From NCBI RefSeq assembly GCF_014297465.1, contig NZ_JACORT010000003.1, positions 372,001-436,000 of the forward strand: 64,000 bases of DNA. The letters are read 5' to 3'. The stretch comes from Ramlibacter cellulosilyticus (GTDB lineage: Bacteria; Pseudomonadota; Gammaproteobacteria; Burkholderiales; Burkholderiaceae_C). Shown one piece after another: positions 26,596 through 37,436 of the stretch; position 1 is the stretch's first letter; the number at the start of each line of letters is the position of its first letter. Below the pieces are notes generated by a model. The model did no database searches. It saw only the letters and a list, made by a program, of their open reading frames with translations, and was not told the origin of the DNA. Both the position numbers and the translations under genes were made by a program.

Positions 26596-27215
26596 TCCGC
26601 CGCTTCCTGCTGCTCGCGGCCGTCCTGCTGCTGGCCGCCTGCGCCAACGTGCAGCGCATGGACGGCGACCAGGTCGTGAACGAGAAGCTCGTGGTCCACG
26701 TCAGCGATGCGTGGAACAAGGTGAGCGACCCCTGGGACGTGGACCCGTACGACACCTGGACGCAGGAAGGCATCCCGCTGGACCACCTGCGCTTCTGGGG
26801 CGGCGTGCGGCCCGGGCAGCCGCTGATGACGCGGCCGGCGCTGTTCTCCCGCGCCCCGGACGCGCGCCAGCCGCGCGTGCCGACCTTCCGGCCGGGCCTG
26901 TCCGCCGAGCGCCTGGTGAGCCTGTTCGAGGAGCTCTATGCGAACGCGGGCACGGTGAACGTCACGCGGATCGAACCCGCCGTGTTCGCGGGGCAGAAAG
27001 GCGTGCGCTTCGAGTTCACGCTGGAGCGCCGCCGCGACGACCTGAGCATGCAGGGCGTGGGCTGGGTGGCCGTGCGCCCCAGCGCGGAAACCGGGGAGGA
27101 GCTCTATGCGGCGACCTTCGTGGCGCCGAAGCTGTCGTTCTACCAGCGGCTGCTGCCGCTGGCGGAAGCGGTGGTGAAGACGGCGCGGGTCAGGGAGCCG
27201 GCGAAGAAGTCGTAG
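26592..27215 (+). CDS. Putative lipoprotein of unknown function
   Basis: The 207-residue product has a lipoprotein signal with lipobox LLAAC (Cys about 17). The rest (SDAWNKVSDPWDVDPYDTWT, then a C-terminal beta-rich half) matches no family I can name. It is coupled to the M48 peptidase gene by an ATGA overlap, so it may act with that peptidase in the envelope. Its stop codon TAG lies inside the first arm of the palindromic repeat at 27211. Confidence 0.65.
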   Translation: MIRRFLLLAAVLLLAACANVQRMDGDQVVNEKLVVHVSDAWNKVSDPWDVDPYDTWTQEGIPLDHLRFWGGVRPGQPLMTRPALFSRAPDARQPRVPTFRPGLSAERLVSLFEELYANAGTVNVTRIEPAVFAGQKGVRFEFTLERRRDDLSMQGVGWVAVRPSAETGEELYAATFVAPKLSFYQRLLPLAEAVVKTARVREPAKKS

Positions 27216-27288
27216 GCTGGGTTGCGCGCAAGCGCACCCCAGCGATGCGGCGAAACGCTGGGGTTCGCTCGCGCGAAACCCAGCCTAC
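27211..27288. repeat. Palindromic repeat, TAGGCTGGGTT family
   Basis: The arms GTAGGCTGGGTT and AACCCAGCCTAC enclose CACCCCAGCG and CGCTGGGGTTCG. It is almost identical to 18283-18360. The left arm supplies the stop codon of the lipoprotein gene. It sits between convergent genes. Confidence 0.85.
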
Positions 27289-27310
27289 CGGCGGCAACGC
27301 CCCGCCAGGT

Positions 27311-28744
27311 TCACCCGTGCTTGATCGCGACCGTCTTCAAGGTCGTGAACCCGTACAGCGCCTCGAAGCCCTTCTCGCGCCCGTAGCCCGAGGACTTCAC
27401 CCCCCCGAACGGCAGCTCCACGCCGCCGCCGGCGCCATAGTTGTTGATGAAGACCTGGCCGCTCCTCACGCGCTTGGCCATGCGCAGCATGCGGCTGCCG
27501 TCGCGCGTCCAGATGCCGGCGACGAGGCCGAAGTGGGTGCCGTTGGCGAGTTCGACGGCGTGGTCCTCGTCGCGGAAGCTCATCGCAGCCAGCACGGGCC
27601 CGAAGACTTCCTCCTGCGCCAGGCGGTGCGTCATCGGCACGTCGCGCAGCAGGGTGGGGGCCTGGTAGAAGCCGGACTCGGGCGCCTCGTCGACGATCGT
27701 TCCCTGCGCCACCATGGGGATGCCGACGTGCTGCGCGTCGGAGAGGAAGTCCCACACGCGCTGCTGCTGGCTCGCGCGGATCAGCGGGCCGACGTCGAGG
27801 TCCATGGCGGCGGGGCCCACGCGCAGGCGCGTGAAGGCTTCGCCCAGGCGCTCCAGCAGCGGCTCGTACAGGCCTTGTTCCACCAGCAGGCGCGAGCCGG
27901 CGGAGCAGGTCTGGCCGGCGTTCTGCACGATGGCATTGATCACGACGGGCAGTACCTGGTCCACGTCGGCATCGGCGAAGACGATCTGCGGGCTCTTGCC
28001 GCCCAGCTCCAGCGTGACGGGGCAATGGCGTTCGGCGGCGACCTGCTGGATCAGCGTGCCCACGCGCGGGCTCCCGGTGAAGCTGATGTGGTCGATGCCG
28101 GGATGGCGCGCGAGCGCGTCGCCCACTTCGTGGCCGAAGCCCGTGACGATGTTGATCGCGCCGGCGGGGAAGCCGACGTCCGCCGCCAGCTGCGCCACGC
28201 GGATCAGCGACAGGCAGGCGTCTTCCGACGGCTTCACCACGCACGCGTTGCCGGCGGCCAGCGCGCCGCCGACGCTGCGGCCGAAGATCTGCATCGGGTA
28301 GTTCCAGGGGATGACGTGGCCCGTGACGCCGTGCGGCTCGCGCCAGGTCATCACCGTGTAGCCGTCCTGGTAGGGCAGCGTCTCGCCGTGCAGCTTGTCG
28401 CAGGCGCCGGCGTAGAACTCGAAGTAGCGCGCGAGCGCCACCGCATCGGCGCGGGCCTGCTTGGTGGGCTTGCCGCAGTCGCGCTGCTCGATGGCAGCGA
28501 GTTCGTCCACGCACTCGGAGACCTTGAGCGACAGGCGCATCAGCAGGCGGCCGCGCTCGGCGGCGCTCAATTTGCTCCAGGGGCCTTCGAAGCACTGGCG
28601 GGCGGCTTGCACCGCTGCGTCGATGTCCTCGGGGGTGCCACGCTGGATGGCGTCGTAGACCTGGCCGTCGGAGGGATCGATGACGGGCAGCGTGCGCTCC
28701 GAGGAGGAGCGCACGGGGGTGTTGCCGATGAAGTGGAGCTGCAT
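27311..28744 (-). CDS. NAD(P)-dependent aldehyde dehydrogenase
   Basis: The 477-residue product is a class I/II-like aldehyde dehydrogenase. The catalytic Cys is in NAGQTCSAGSR and the general base Glu in TLELGGKSP. The cofactor region reads VIPWNYPMQIFGRSVGGALA and FTGSPRVG, and the C-terminus has the PFGGVKSSGYGREKG motif. The substrate is unknown; the sequence resembles betaine- or gamma-aminobutyraldehyde-type members. It follows the PF10118 hydrolase gene by about 45 bases and may share its TetR-controlled promoter. Confidence 0.92.
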   Translation of the reverse strand: MQLHFIGNTPVRSSSERTLPVIDPSDGQVYDAIQRGTPEDIDAAVQAARQCFEGPWSKLSAAERGRLLMRLSLKVSECVDELAAIEQRDCGKPTKQARADAVALARYFEFYAGACDKLHGETLPYQDGYTVMTWREPHGVTGHVIPWNYPMQIFGRSVGGALAAGNACVVKPSEDACLSLIRVAQLAADVGFPAGAINIVTGFGHEVGDALARHPGIDHISFTGSPRVGTLIQQVAAERHCPVTLELGGKSPQIVFADADVDQVLPVVINAIVQNAGQTCSAGSRLLVEQGLYEPLLERLGEAFTRLRVGPAAMDLDVGPLIRASQQQRVWDFLSDAQHVGIPMVAQGTIVDEAPESGFYQAPTLLRDVPMTHRLAQEEVFGPVLAAMSFRDEDHAVELANGTHFGLVAGIWTRDGSRMLRMAKRVRSGQVFINNYGAGGGVELPFGGVKSSGYGREKGFEALYGFTTLKTVAIKHG

Positions 28745-28788
28745 GGCGCCATTGTGCCGAACGCGGCACGGGGCGCCAGTTGGGGGGT

Positions 28789-29619
28789 CTACGCGGGAAC
28801 GGCCTGGCCCACCGGGACGAACTTGTCGCCGTGCTCCTGCAGCCAGCGCACCGAGGCGGTGGAGTCCTGCTGGTTCGGGTGGAAGTCGCGGCGGAAGTAC
28901 TCCTTCCACGGCTTGTACGTGAGCGTCACCAGTCCGCGCTTGCCGAAGAGGTAGCCCCACCCGCTCTTCCAGGTGCTCCACTTCCACAGCGTGCCGTCGC
29001 GATGCAGGTTGTTGACGGTCTGGCGCAGCGTGTCGACGAGGAAGAACGCGGTCACCGTGCGCATCCACTTCACGCGCCACGCGTGGCTGCCGCCGAGGGC
29101 CTGGTACAGGTCGAAGGCGGTGCTCTTGTGCTCCGACTCCTCGGCGCTGTGCCACAGCCACAGCGTCTTCAGGCGCTCGTCCTGGTCGCCGAGCAGGTCG
29201 GCGTTGTGCAGCATGAAGTCCGCGAAGATCGCGGTGAAGTGCTCGTTGGCGGCGGTGATGCCGAGCCAGTGGCGCGCATCGAGGCCTTCCATCTTCTTCA
29301 GGCGCTTCTGCGCGCGCGGAGCCCAGTCGTTGACGAGCCCGAGCTTGTCGAGGTGCCCGTTGTAGAGCGCATGCAGGCGGCGGTGGGTGGCCTCCTGGCC
29401 GACGAAGCCCTGGACCTCCGCCTGGAACTGCTCCTGCCTGTCCGCCGGCAAGGCCTTGAAGCCGTTGCGCACCGAGTCGATGAAGAACTGCTCGCCCACG
29501 GGGAAGCTCATCGACAGCGCGTTGAACAGCGCCGTGCGGAATGCATCGCCCGCGCACCAGTGGCGCGCGATCGGCTGTTCCATGTCGACGAGGAGGCGGC
29601 GGACGACGAGATCGGTCAT
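28789..29619 (-). CDS. Metal-dependent hydrolase, PF10118 family
   Basis: The 276-residue product matches the predicted metal-dependent hydrolase family (COG3687/PF10118). It has conserved acidic/His motifs, FVGQEATHRRLHALYNGHL and LWHSAEESEHKSTAFDLYQ, that probably bind metal in a helical, ferritin-like arrangement. Biochemical function is not established. It is divergent from a TetR regulator gene, the usual pattern for a target. The start at MTDLVVRRLLVD was chosen because longer in-frame sequence crosses the operator region. Confidence 0.8.
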   Translation of the reverse strand: MTDLVVRRLLVDMEQPIARHWCAGDAFRTALFNALSMSFPVGEQFFIDSVRNGFKALPADRQEQFQAEVQGFVGQEATHRRLHALYNGHLDKLGLVNDWAPRAQKRLKKMEGLDARHWLGITAANEHFTAIFADFMLHNADLLGDQDERLKTLWLWHSAEESEHKSTAFDLYQALGGSHAWRVKWMRTVTAFFLVDTLRQTVNNLHRDGTLWKWSTWKSGWGYLFGKRGLVTLTYKPWKEYFRRDFHPNQQDSTASVRWLQEHGDKFVPVGQAVPA

Positions 29620-29648
29620 GGCGGCAGAATGAAGGTTCCTGCGTACAC

Positions 29649-29698
29649 GGTACGCGTCGGTACCATCGTGGCATCCCATGCTGGTACTGTCAAGTACC
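29649..29698. promoter_or_regulatory. Probable TetR operator region with GGTAC inverted repeats
   Basis: The gap between the divergent hydrolase and TetR genes carries GGTACTGTCAAGTACC (29683-29698), a perfect 6-base inverted repeat with a 4-base spacer. GGTAC at 29649 and the palindrome GGTACC at 29659-29664 lie nearby. Repeated GGTAC half-sites in a divergent promoter are typical of autoregulated TetR proteins. Confidence 0.55.
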
Positions 29699-29708
29699 AT
29701 TGAAGCCC

Positions 29709-30293
29709 ATGCCCAGCGATTCCGTCACGCTCGAAACGACCGAAGGCGTCCACCAGCACCGCAGCCGGCTGCTGGAGGGCATGGCCGTGGCCGTGGCACA
29801 GAAGGGCTACGCCGACACCACGATCGCCGACATCGTGCGCGAGGCGAGCGTGTCGCGGCGCACCTTCTACGAGCACTTCGCGACCAAGGCGGAGTGCCTG
29901 GTGGCGCTCTACGAAGCAGCCAGCCACAACGCGCTGAAGGTGCTGCGCGGGGCAGTCGAACCCGGCAGGGACTGGGAACTGCAGGTCGAGGGCGCGCTGC
30001 GCGCGTACCTGGACTGCATGGCGAGCAACCCGGTGCTGCTGCGCACGCTCTTCATCGAGATCCTGCACCTGGGCACCGAAGGCCTGGCCGCCCGCCGCCG
30101 CGTGAACCAGGAGATCGCCGACTACATGCTGGCCGTCGTGGGCCCGGACCGCGTCACGCCGGCGCTGGCGATGGCGGTGGTCGGCGGTATCCACGAGCTG
30201 GTGCTGCAGGCGATCGAGGAGGGCAGGGTGGAGCGGCTTGCGGAGCTCACGCCGGCGGCGTCGGCGTTGGTGAAGGCGGTGGTGCGGGGCTGA
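29709..30293 (+). CDS. TetR/AcrR family transcriptional regulator
   Basis: The 194-residue protein has an N-terminal helix-turn-helix (TTIADIVREASVSRRTFYEH, with FATKAECLVALYE after it) typical of TetR repressors. The C-terminal half is a variable ligand-binding domain. It probably represses itself and the divergent hydrolase/aldehyde dehydrogenase genes through the GGTAC inverted repeats between them. The ligand is unknown; an aldehyde or fatty compound is a guess from the targets. Confidence 0.88.
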   Translation: MPSDSVTLETTEGVHQHRSRLLEGMAVAVAQKGYADTTIADIVREASVSRRTFYEHFATKAECLVALYEAASHNALKVLRGAVEPGRDWELQVEGALRAYLDCMASNPVLLRTLFIEILHLGTEGLAARRRVNQEIADYMLAVVGPDRVTPALAMAVVGGIHELVLQAIEEGRVERLAELTPAASALVKAVVRG

Positions 30294-30390
30294 GGCCCCG
30301 CGAAGGCGGGAACCCCGGGCTTCCGTGCCGGGTGGTCCGGCCGCGGACGGGCCGCCCCGTCCACGGCCTGCGTCGTGCGTGGGCGCGCAT

Positions 30391-30528
30391 GCTGGGGTGC
30401 GCTTCGCGCAACCCAGCCTACGGGGACTGCCGTCGGCGCGCACACCGTAGGCTGGGTTGCCCGCAGGGCACCCCAGCTTTCGCGAGCGCCGAATCGCTGG
30501 GGTGCGCTTCGCGCAACCCAGCCTACGG
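30391..30528. repeat. One half and one full copy of the TAGGCTGGGTT repeat
   Basis: The stretch 30294-30604 has no gene. It holds a half element at 30391-30422 (GCTGGGGTGCGC... CAACCCAGCCTACGG) and a full element at 30446-30528. The full copy has perfect 16-base arms CCGTAGGCTGGGTTGC and GCAACCCAGCCTACGG. Short pieces of the CCCCGCG/CGGGG family flank them at 30297 and 30584. Confidence 0.85.
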
Positions 30529-30537
30529 ACGGTGCGC

Positions 30538-30562
30538 AAAAAAAGCGGCGCATCGCGCCGCT
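30538..30562 (-). terminator. Rho-independent terminator of hppA
   Basis: On the minus strand, GCGGCGCGATGCGCCGC is followed by seven T. It lies about 45 bases beyond the hppA stop and should end that transcript before the repeat cluster. Confidence 0.8.
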
Positions 30563-30604
30563 TCCCTGCAAGCCCTGGGCCCCCGCGTCCGCGGGGGTGA
30601 CGGA

Positions 30605-32671
<2,067 letters not shown>

Positions 32672-32903
32672 CGAAGTTTCTCCTGTCGTTGCGATTTGGA
32701 GTCTTTGCGAGGGCGCAACGCGAGCGGCGCCACCGCTGCGTTGCTTCCTCGTGACTCCCGGGGACAGGAGACCGATTGGCCAACGGGGGCACTCTAGCAC
32801 CCGCCGCTTTACAGACCAACGACACCGGCGGGGAATGCGGCTCCGGGCCCACTAAAATCAGGGTTTCCCCCGATCGGCCTATTTCTTAACTCGTACAACG
32901 ACC

Positions 32904-33446
32904 ATGTCCCTGGACCTCGTGACCCCCGGCAAGAACGTTCCCGACGCCTTCAACGTGATCATCGAGATCCCGATGAACGCCGACCCCGTGAAGTACGAGG
33001 TGGACAAGGAGACGGGCGCCATCTTCGTGGACCGCTTCATGAGCACGTCCATGCACTACCCCACCAACTACGGCTACGTGCCCAAGACCATCAGCGGCGA
33101 CGGCGACCCGGTCGACGTGCTGGTGATCACGCCCGTGCCGCTGATCCCCGGCGTGGTGGTGCCGTGCCGCCCCATCGGCATCCTGAAGATGCAGGACGAG
33201 GCCGGCGACGACGCCAAGGTGCTGGCGGTGCCCACGGACAAGATCCTCGCGATCTACACGCAGTGGCAGAAGCCGGAAGACCTGAACCCGCTGCGCCTGA
33301 AGACCATCGCGCACTTCTTCGAGCACTACAAGGACCTGGAGCCCGGCAAGTGGGTGAAGGTGCTGGGCTGGGAAGGCCCCGAGTCCGCGAAGAAGGAAGT
33401 GCTGGACGGGATCGAGGCGTACAAGAAGGCGCACCCGAACGGGTAA
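32904..33446 (+). CDS. ppa: Inorganic pyrophosphatase
   Basis: This soluble family I enzyme hydrolyses pyrophosphate and drives biosynthetic reactions forward. The 180-residue product has the metal-binding DGDPVDVLV motif, [14 protein letters not shown] and the conserved KYEVDKETG with a catalytic Lys. Length is normal. It is divergent from the membrane pyrophosphatase gene across about 230 bases and ends at a clear terminator. Confidence 0.96.
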   Translation: MSLDLVTPGKNVPDAFNVIIEIPMNADPVKYEVDKETGAIFVDRFMSTSMHYPTNYGYVPKTISGDGDPVDVLVITPVPLIPGVVVPCRPIGILKMQDEAGDDAKVLAVPTDKILAIYTQWQKPEDLNPLRLKTIAHFFEHYKDLEPGKWVKVLGWEGPESAKKEVLDGIEAYKKAHPNG

Positions 33447-33487
33447 ACCTTCCTCCGTCATCCCCGCGCAGGCGGGGACCCGGGGAA

Positions 33488-33508
33488 GCGGCCGACAGGC
33501 CGCTTTTT
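33488..33508 (+). terminator. Rho-independent terminator of ppa
   Basis: GCGGCC-GACA-GGCCGC is followed by five T, about 40 bases after the ppa stop. A short CGTCATCCCCGCG/GGCGGGGA repeat piece (about 33458-33479) precedes it. The T run abuts the stop of the convergent gene. Confidence 0.8.
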
Positions 33509-34674
33509 CATTGGTGGAACGGCGAGCGCGCCTCCAGGTGCTCGAGGTAGTTCTCGATCCCCCGCCCCTCCCGCTCCAGGAACTTCTCCACCGCATCCGC
33601 GAACGCCGGATGCGCCAGCCAGTGCGCGCTGGTGGTCTTCACCGGCATCAGCGCCCGCGCCATCTTGTGCTCCCCTTGCGCGCCGCCCTCGAAGCGCGTG
33701 AAGCCGTTGGCGATGCACCACGCGAGCGGCTGGTAGTAGCAGGCCTCGAAGTGCAGGCAGTCGACGCGTTCCAGGGCGCCCCAGTAGCGGCCGTAGGCGA
33801 CGCCGTCCTCCAGCCCGATCAGGCTGCTCGCGATGCGCTTGCCGTTCCGCTCCGCGACGAACAGCAGCCAGTTCTCCGGCATCGTGCGCGCCATGCGATC
33901 GAAGAAGTCGCGCGTCAGGTAAGGCGCGTTGCCGTGCTCGAGGTAGGTGCGCTCGTAGCAGCGGTAGAAGAAGTCCCAGTCCTCCGAAGCGATGGCCGCC
34001 CCGCGCGCATGGCGGAAAGTGACGCCGCCCTCGGCCACCTTGCGCCGCTCCTGCCGGATCTTCTTGCGCTTCTCCTGCGTGAGGCTCGCGAGGAAGGCGT
34101 CGAAGTCCGCGTAGCCCGCGGCGTCATGCGTGGGGGCCACATTCATCCAGTGGAACTGCACGGTGTGCCGCAGCATCATCCCCGCGGCTTCGCACGCGGC
34201 GACGTCCTCGTCGCTCCCGAACAGCAGGTGCCACGACGACACCTTCTTCTGCTTGCACCATGCGAGCACCGCGCGCACCAGCGCGGCGCGTGCCGCCGCA
34301 TCGCGCGCCAGCAGCCGCGGGCCGGGCACGGGCGTGAACGGCACCGCGGTCAGCGCTTTCGGGTAGTAGCGCAGGCCGTGCTGCTCGTACGCGTTGGCCC
34401 ACGCCCAATCGAAGACGTACTCGCCGTACGAGTGGCTCTTCAGGTAGAGAGGGCAGGCGGCTTCGAGCTCGCCTTCGCGCCACAGCGTGAGGAACTGCGG
34501 CGTCCAGCCCGTGCTGCGCACGGCGCTGCCGCTGTCGTGCATGCCGGAGAGGTAGGCGTGCCGCATGAACGGCGAGCCGCCCGCGAGCCGAAGCAGCGCG
34601 TCCCACTGCTTCGCGTCCGCGTCCGACGGCGTGGCGAGGACCCGGGTGACATAATCGTTCGAGAGGTCTGGCAC
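33508..34674 (-). CDS. COG3146 family protein (FemAB/GNAT-fold, predicted N-acyltransferase)
   Basis: The protein of about 388 residues matches the family annotated as GNAT or 'peptidogalycan biosynthesis' proteins. It has YGEYVFDWAWANAY, the basic TQEKRKKIRQERRKV helix and GLEDGVAYGRYWGALE. The reaction is not established. The start is uncertain: GTG at 34674 is the most upstream plausible codon that does not run deep into the divergent nadE gene, but no good ribosome site is visible. Confidence 0.75.
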   Translation of the reverse strand: MPDLSNDYVTRVLATPSDADAKQWDALLRLAGGSPFMRHAYLSGMHDSGSAVRSTGWTPQFLTLWREGELEAACPLYLKSHSYGEYVFDWAWANAYEQHGLRYYPKALTAVPFTPVPGPRLLARDAAARAALVRAVLAWCKQKKVSSWHLLFGSDEDVAACEAAGMMLRHTVQFHWMNVAPTHDAAGYADFDAFLASLTQEKRKKIRQERRKVAEGGVTFRHARGAAIASEDWDFFYRCYERTYLEHGNAPYLTRDFFDRMARTMPENWLLFVAERNGKRIASSLIGLEDGVAYGRYWGALERVDCLHFEACYYQPLAWCIANGFTRFEGGAQGEHKMARALMPVKTTSAHWLAHPAFADAVEKFLEREGRGIENYLEHLEARSPFHQ

Positions 34675-34681
34675 GTCTGAA

Positions 34682-36346
34682 ATGGCACTCACAATCTGTA
34701 CCGCGCAGCTCAACGTCACCGTCGGTGACATGGCCGGCAATGCGCAAAAGATCATCGCCGCCGCGCGCACCGCTTACGAGCGGGGCGCGCGCCTGGTGCT
34801 CACCCCGGAGCTTTCCATCTGCGGCTATCCCGCCGAGGACCTGCTGCTGCGCCCGGCCTTCATCGCTGCCTGCGATGATGCCGTGAAATCGGTGGCCCGC
34901 GAGCTTGCGGGGTTGAAGGGCCTGCACGTGGTGGTGGGGCATCCGCACGGCAGCGCGATCCGCGGCAAGTCCGTGCAGGTCCAGCAGCGCTACAACGCCG
35001 CGAGCGTGCTGTGCGAAGGCAAGGTCCTCGAGACCTATGCCAAGCGCGAGCTGCCGAACTACCAGGTCTTCGACGAATATCGCTACTTCACGCGCGGGCA
35101 GGGCACGAGCGTGTTCCAGGTCGAAGGCATCAGCGTCGGCCTCCTGATCTGCGAGGACGCCTGGTTCACCGAACCGGCGCAGCTGGCGCGCGCCTCGGGC
35201 GCGCAGTTGCTGGTGGTGCCGAACGCGTCGCCCTTCCACGCCGGCAAGAGCGGCGAGCGCGTCGCGCGCATGGCGGACCGGGCGCAGGACGTCGGCCTGC
35301 CGCTCGTCTACGCGCACCTGGTCGGCGGCCAGGACGAAGTGATCTTCGACGGCGCCTCCTTCGCGGTGAACGCCGACGGCTCGCTCGCGGCGCTCGCGCC
35401 CGCGTTCGAGGAGAACCTGTTCTACGTGCAGGCGGAGCTGGGCGACGACGGCGTCGCGCTCTCCGGCGACAAGGCCACCGTGCCGGAAGGCGAGGCGGAG
35501 CTGTGGCACGCGCTGGTGCTGGGCGTGCGCGACTACATCGGCAAGAACGGATTTCCAGGCGTGCTGCTGGGGCTCTCCGGCGGCATCGATTCCGCCCTCG
35601 TGATGGCGATCGCCGTCGACGCCCTCGGCGCCGACAAGGTGCGCGCGGTGATGATGCCTTCGCCGTACACGCAGAGCATCTCGTGGATCGACGCGGCGGA
35701 GATGGCCAGGCGCATGAACGTGCGCTACGACGAGATCTCCATCAAGCCGATGTTCGAGTCCTTCCTGCAGTCCCTGGAGAAGGAGTTCCACGGGCTGCCC
35801 GAGGACACGACCGAGGAGAACATCCAGGCGCGCATCCGCGGCGTGCTGCTGATGGCGCTGTCCAACAAGTTCGGCAGCATCGTGCTGACCACCGGCAACA
35901 AGAGCGAGATGGCCACCGGCTACTGCACGCTGTACGGCGACATGGCCGGCGGTTTCGCGGTGATCAAGGACGTGCTGAAGACCGTGGTGTTCAGGCTCGC
36001 GCGCTGGCGCAACGAGAACGACCCCTACGGCACCGGCGCGAACCCGATCCCGGAACGCATCATCACGCGGCCGCCCAGCGCCGAACTGCGCCCCGACCAG
36101 GTGGACCAGGACAGCCTGCCGCCGTACGAGATCCTGGACGGCATCCTCTCGCGCTACATGGAGAACGACGTCGGCGTCGACGACATCGTGGCCGAAGGCT
36201 ACGACCGCGCCACGGTGGAACGCGTGGCGCGCCTGGTGCGCATCAACGAGTACAAGCGGCGCCAGGCGCCGATCGGCATCCGGGTGACGCACCGGGGCTT
36301 CGGGAAGGATTGGCGGTATCCTATTACCGGCAAGTTCCGCGCGTAG
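34682..36346 (+). CDS. nadE: Glutamine-dependent NAD+ synthetase
   Basis: NadE amidates nicotinic acid adenine dinucleotide to NAD+ using glutamine. The 554-residue product is the two-domain form. The N-terminal nitrilase-type amidase has its Glu in TPELSICGYP, Lys in AKRELPNYQVF and Cys in LLICEDAWF. The C-terminal synthetase has the PP-loop LSGGIDSALV and TGNKSEMATGYCTLYGD. It is followed 37 bases later by glnB, and PII control of glutamine-dependent NadE is known in some proteobacteria. Confidence 0.96.
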   Translation: MALTICTAQLNVTVGDMAGNAQKIIAAARTAYERGARLVLTPELSICGYPAEDLLLRPAFIAACDDAVKSVARELAGLKGLHVVVGHPHGSAIRGKSVQVQQRYNAASVLCEGKVLETYAKRELPNYQVFDEYRYFTRGQGTSVFQVEGISVGLLICEDAWFTEPAQLARASGAQLLVVPNASPFHAGKSGERVARMADRAQDVGLPLVYAHLVGGQDEVIFDGASFAVNADGSLAALAPAFEENLFYVQAELGDDGVALSGDKATVPEGEAELWHALVLGVRDYIGKNGFPGVLLGLSGGIDSALVMAIAVDALGADKVRAVMMPSPYTQSISWIDAAEMARRMNVRYDEISIKPMFESFLQSLEKEFHGLPEDTTEENIQARIRGVLLMALSNKFGSIVLTTGNKSEMATGYCTLYGDMAGGFAVIKDVLKTVVFRLARWRNENDPYGTGANPIPERIITRPPSAELRPDQVDQDSLPPYEILDGILSRYMENDVGVDDIVAEGYDRATVERVARLVRINEYKRRQAPIGIRVTHRGFGKDWRYPITGKFRA

Positions 36347-36362
36347 ACGCGGACCCTTCTAG

Positions 36363-36722
<360 letters not shown>

Positions 36723-36731
36723 GACGCCGAT

Positions 36732-36841
36732 CGGTGGGGTTCGCTTCGCTCACCTGCGCCGGCTGACGCCGGCCCACCCTACACCGGTCCTGTAGGGTGG
36801 CGCGGCGAAGCCGCGGACGGTGAGCGAAGCGAACCCCACCG
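36732..36841. repeat. Long palindromic repeat, GTGGGGTTCGCT family
   Basis: Perfect 23-base inverted arms occupy 36732-36754 and 36819-36841; the left arm begins CGGTGGGGTTCGCTTCGCTC. Inside is a second inverted pair CCCACCCTACA/TGTAGGGTGG. It separates the convergent glnB and LOG-family genes. A half copy is at 22526, and a related stretch lies in dnaX. Confidence 0.85.
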
Positions 36842-36848
36842 TTCGTCC

Positions 36849-37436
36849 TCAAATCTGCGAAACATCCACCGGCCGCGGATCGATCCCCGCCCCTTGCACC
36901 AGGCTGCGCAGCAGCCGCGCCGGATCCTCGTCCACCGTCAGCAGCTCCATCTGGCGCTCGTTCATGAAGCCGTGTCCCACGGCCTGCTCCAGGAACTGGA
37001 GCAGCGTGCGGTAGTAGCCTCCCTGGTCCAGGATGCCCACCGGCTTGCGGTGGAAGTCCAGCATCCGCCAGCTCCACACCTCGAACAGCTCCTCGAAGGT
37101 GCCGATGCCGCCCGGCAGCGCCAGGAAGGCATCGGCGCGTTCGGCCATCATGGACTTGCGCTGGTGCATGTTGTCCACGATGTGCAGCTCGGTGCAATCG
37201 CGCTTGGCCCATTCGCGTTCGACCATCGAATGCGGGATCACGCCGACGACGCGCGCGCCGGCTTCCAGGGCCGCCGTCGCGAGCACGCCCATGAGGCCGT
37301 TGTTGCCGCCGCCGTAGACCAGCTGGCCGCCGTGGGCGCCAATCCAGTGGCCGACTTCGGTGGCGACGCGGGCGAAGGACGGGTCGGCCCCCGGACGGGA
37401 ACCGCAGTAGACGCAGAGGGAAAAGCGGGGGGTCAT
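36849..37436 (-). CDS. LOG family protein (TIGR00730)
   Basis: This family contains nucleotide 5'-monophosphate phosphoribohydrolases (LOG, once called lysine decarboxylase-like). The 195-residue product has the diagnostic PGGIGTFEELFEVWSW motif, the nucleotide-binding YGGGNNGLMGVLA and a catalytic Arg in NMHQRKSMM. The ATG overlaps the dgkA stop (ATGA), so the two are coupled. In plants and some bacteria LOG makes active cytokinins; its bacterial role here is unknown. Confidence 0.9.
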   Translation of the reverse strand: MTPRFSLCVYCGSRPGADPSFARVATEVGHWIGAHGGQLVYGGGNNGLMGVLATAALEAGARVVGVIPHSMVEREWAKRDCTELHIVDNMHQRKSMMAERADAFLALPGGIGTFEELFEVWSWRMLDFHRKPVGILDQGGYYRTLLQFLEQAVGHGFMNERQMELLTVDEDPARLLRSLVQGAGIDPRPVDVSQI

